Below are positions 62,286 through 64,000 of a DNA stretch of 64,000 nt, one piece after another. This stretch comes from Diplonema papillatum (taxonomy: Eukaryota > Euglenozoa > Diplonemea > Diplonemida > Diplonemidae). The stretch's first letter is position 1; each line of letters begins with the position of its first letter. A program made the translations under genes and the position numbers. The notes beneath the pieces are model-generated. The model saw nothing but the letters and a program-made list of their open reading frames with translations. It ran no database searches and was not told the DNA's origin. The stretch is from the NCBI GenBank assembly GCA_030068145.1, contig JAPJBO010000003.1, forward strand, positions 746,501 to 810,500, written 5' to 3'.

Positions 62286-62469
62286 CGTGGCTTAAACGAC
62301 CGAAACACGGCGGAGACGGGTCCAGTGCGGCGTTGAGCACGCATCCCTCAAAACCAGCACCATCAACAACGACCCCACCCAATCCCAAGCACCCCCTCCC
62401 ACGTCCCCTATCGCGCGTGGCGACGATGAGCAACGACCGACCTTTCCCCTTCCCCAGAGTTGGGACAAG

Positions 62470-62532
62470 GTTTTTGTTCTTGTATAAGCACCTGCATTGA
62501 AGGAAATACCCGAGGCGGCCGCCAGTTGCAAG
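62470..62532 (+). mobile_element. TIR-A element, left end only
   Basis: TTCTTGTATAAGCACCTGCA, GGAAATACCCGAGGCGGCCG, CCAGTTGCAAG; the rest is missing. Confidence 0.65.
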
Positions 62533-62941
62533 TGCGTAAGCCGGTCACCTGCTTTTTGTGGACCGCGATAGAACCGTGAAAACAGTTCTCTGCATAGGGG
62601 AGATAGGGATGTACCGATAGACCACGACGTGATCTGTGGCGATTGTCTGCATGAGACGCGATAGAGATTGGCGGGCAATTCGGCCTTCGTGTCTTTTACG
62701 CTGTGGCGGAATGCTTGACTTTCAGGTTGGCTTCAAGTCAAGAGGGCCGTATTAGGGGTTTGCGGGCCAACCGTCAGTGCATTCGTAATTTGTGTTTCGG
62801 TCTCACAGACAGGCACGGAAGGCCAGCACGACCAATCCCGGAGTTTCCGAGCAGAGACCTATGATAGAAAGTAAGATCCAACCAAATAAACGCACGCGCC
62901 TACAACAACAACCTTCCTCCCCCATTGGGCGAGTCTGTTTT

Positions 62942-63236
62942 TTTTACATAAGCGCCAGCTTGAAAGGAAATGCTCGACGATGCTGCCCGACAAAGAACAG
63001 AAGTGGTCCCAAGTGCTGTAACTACCGAACCACGTGTTGAACGGACGTGAGGTGATGCGGGTCTACCCCTACACGACAAATCACACAAACACAACAGGTC
63101 AAAAGTCCTGAGTGAGAAAACAACACACGGTGGTGTAAGCGAAGAACAAAACAGATTGTGTTTGTATTGTATCCGCACCTCTACCTCTATATTTCCCCCC
63201 TTCCATTCGGAGTCGAAGCAGCTACGTCGAGTTTTC
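62942..63236 (+). mobile_element. TIR-B element, full length
   Basis: This is the best reference copy: TTTACATAAGCGCCAGCTTG leader, AAATGCTCGACGATGCTGCC, and the right end GTCGAAGCAGCTACGTCGAG. Left and right terminal blocks are imperfect inverted repeats. A TIR-A element follows with no gap. Confidence 0.9.
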
Positions 63237-63462
63237 TTTATCTTTCTTTTGTATAAGCACCTGCTTTGTAGGAAATGCTTGAGAAGACTGCCAGTTGCGA
63301 TAGATCAAAGGAGGTAAATGTGCTGTAGCCCACACGAAACACAGGTAAATCTGGGTTTAGAGGCGGGCGTAAGCGTTCAACAAAAAAGACCCACTTTGTA
63401 GTTGTATTGTTTCTCCCCCCTCCTTCGAAATGAGCACAAGGCAGTCCCTCGAGTATTTTTTG
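63237..63462 (+). mobile_element. TIR-A element, full length
   Basis: TTTTGTATAAGCACCTGCTT, AAATGCTTGAGAAGACTGCC, CGTTCAACAAAAAAGACCCA, and the end GGCAGTCCCTCGAGTATTTT. Confidence 0.92.
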
Positions 63463-64000
63463 ATTGAATCGTCGAATGCGAGCAAACCGCTTTTTTTTGC
63501 CATCAGTAAAGAAAGAGCAACTCAAAAAGGCAAGCTTCTGCTACAGAAATAATTGAAAGGCGTCTCGACAAGTAAAGTCCACCGTTTTTCGGGGGGGTTT
63601 ATGTTTTAAAAAACGAAGAATGGCGATTGGCTTTGCTTGCGTTCTATGATTGATGCTCGGCGTTGTCACATTTTCTGGTGGTCCCGAAAGCTCCGTTTCC
63701 TGTGTCGCTGCAAAAGAAAAGGCCTGTTCACCAAGAAGGTACAGGCCCGGCGAGTGGCGCGAAATCGCTTCTTTCAGCGGCTTCTGGCGTTGGGGTTCTG
63801 AGGTTTGTTGAGGTCTCTGGTGACCTTGGTTAAATGGGTGCTCGGATGTGGATTCTCGCACTCACGGTTAAGAAGACGTACGAAACGTGGACACAAATAT
63901 AGCGTCTGCAGAACATAACTCATGCAAGCCTCTTGGCAAAAAAAAGCTCGCTTTCACATTTCTTTGGTGCACACTTTCATTAGTGGGGAAAAGTGCCTCA
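63463..64000. other. Terminal spacer with a weak minus-strand ORF
   Basis: A 106-codon minus-strand frame (63541-63861) is Gln/Pro/Thr-rich and unassigned. Nothing else is seen. Confidence 0.3.

Noticed and set aside
61736-62344. 202-codon minus-strand ORF
   Set aside because: It crosses the LINE-D terminus and a dispersed repeat and has no domain or homologous copy.

Overview
The window is nuclear DNA of a repeat-rich, intron-bearing eukaryote, most likely a microalga or other protist. Coding exons of 0.15 to 1.5 kb are bounded by GT/AG sites. They lie in introns and spacers packed with several families of non-LTR retrotransposons (LINEs), small inverted-repeat elements, microsatellites and satellites. 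No bacterial signals (operons, ribosome binding sites, CRISPR) are present. I cannot name the species; an OTU-protease LINE of the kind known from Chlamydomonas (Dualen) suggests an algal or protist lineage but does not prove it.

Layout. 1-3660: 3' part of LINE-A. 4151-4610: deleted LINE-D copy. 4840-7242: three exons of an unknown gene. 7271-8900: TIR-B element split by a nested 1.37-kb transposon. 9230-10430: degenerate minisatellite carrying a short TG element. 13468-16632: three-exon gene with a divergent ribosomal protein uL1 (RPL10a-like) domain, one of whose introns holds a 535-bp hAT-like element. 16475-17285: about 200-bp tandem repeats. 18-25 kb: repeats, LINE tails and one coiled-coil exon. 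25430-27100: large foldback region. 27605-30372: two-exon EF-hand gene, followed by a broken partial duplicate. 33088-37123: LINE-D. 37970-45486: LINE-B, complete, with ORF1 and an OTU/APE/RT/RNase H ORF2, set exactly between two (AC)n tracts. 46519-50968: three phase-matched exons of a PDZ plus coiled-coil gene. 51745-59309: 7.57-kb DNA transposon with 16-bp terminal inverted repeats, a 5-bp target duplication, decamer arrays inside each end, its own genes, and LINE-C inserted in its left array. 59315-60622: 25/27-bp satellite. 60622-64000: mixed repeats.

Host genes run on the plus strand with long introns, and most other sequence is mobile. The four LINEs share a C-x2-C-x9-H-x4-C knuckle and an ELAxDFE block. 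Three of them also end in a Cys/His module I do not recognise. Three LINE families are each tied to a different simple repeat: (TC)n, (AC)n or the decamer. The 7.57-kb transposon has two roughly 180-bp relatives (9635-9817 and 23725-23904) with the same termini and 5-bp target duplications, so it is a real family rather than a chance inverted repeat. All exon joins are predictions from splice-site and reading-phase agreement; no transcript evidence was available.
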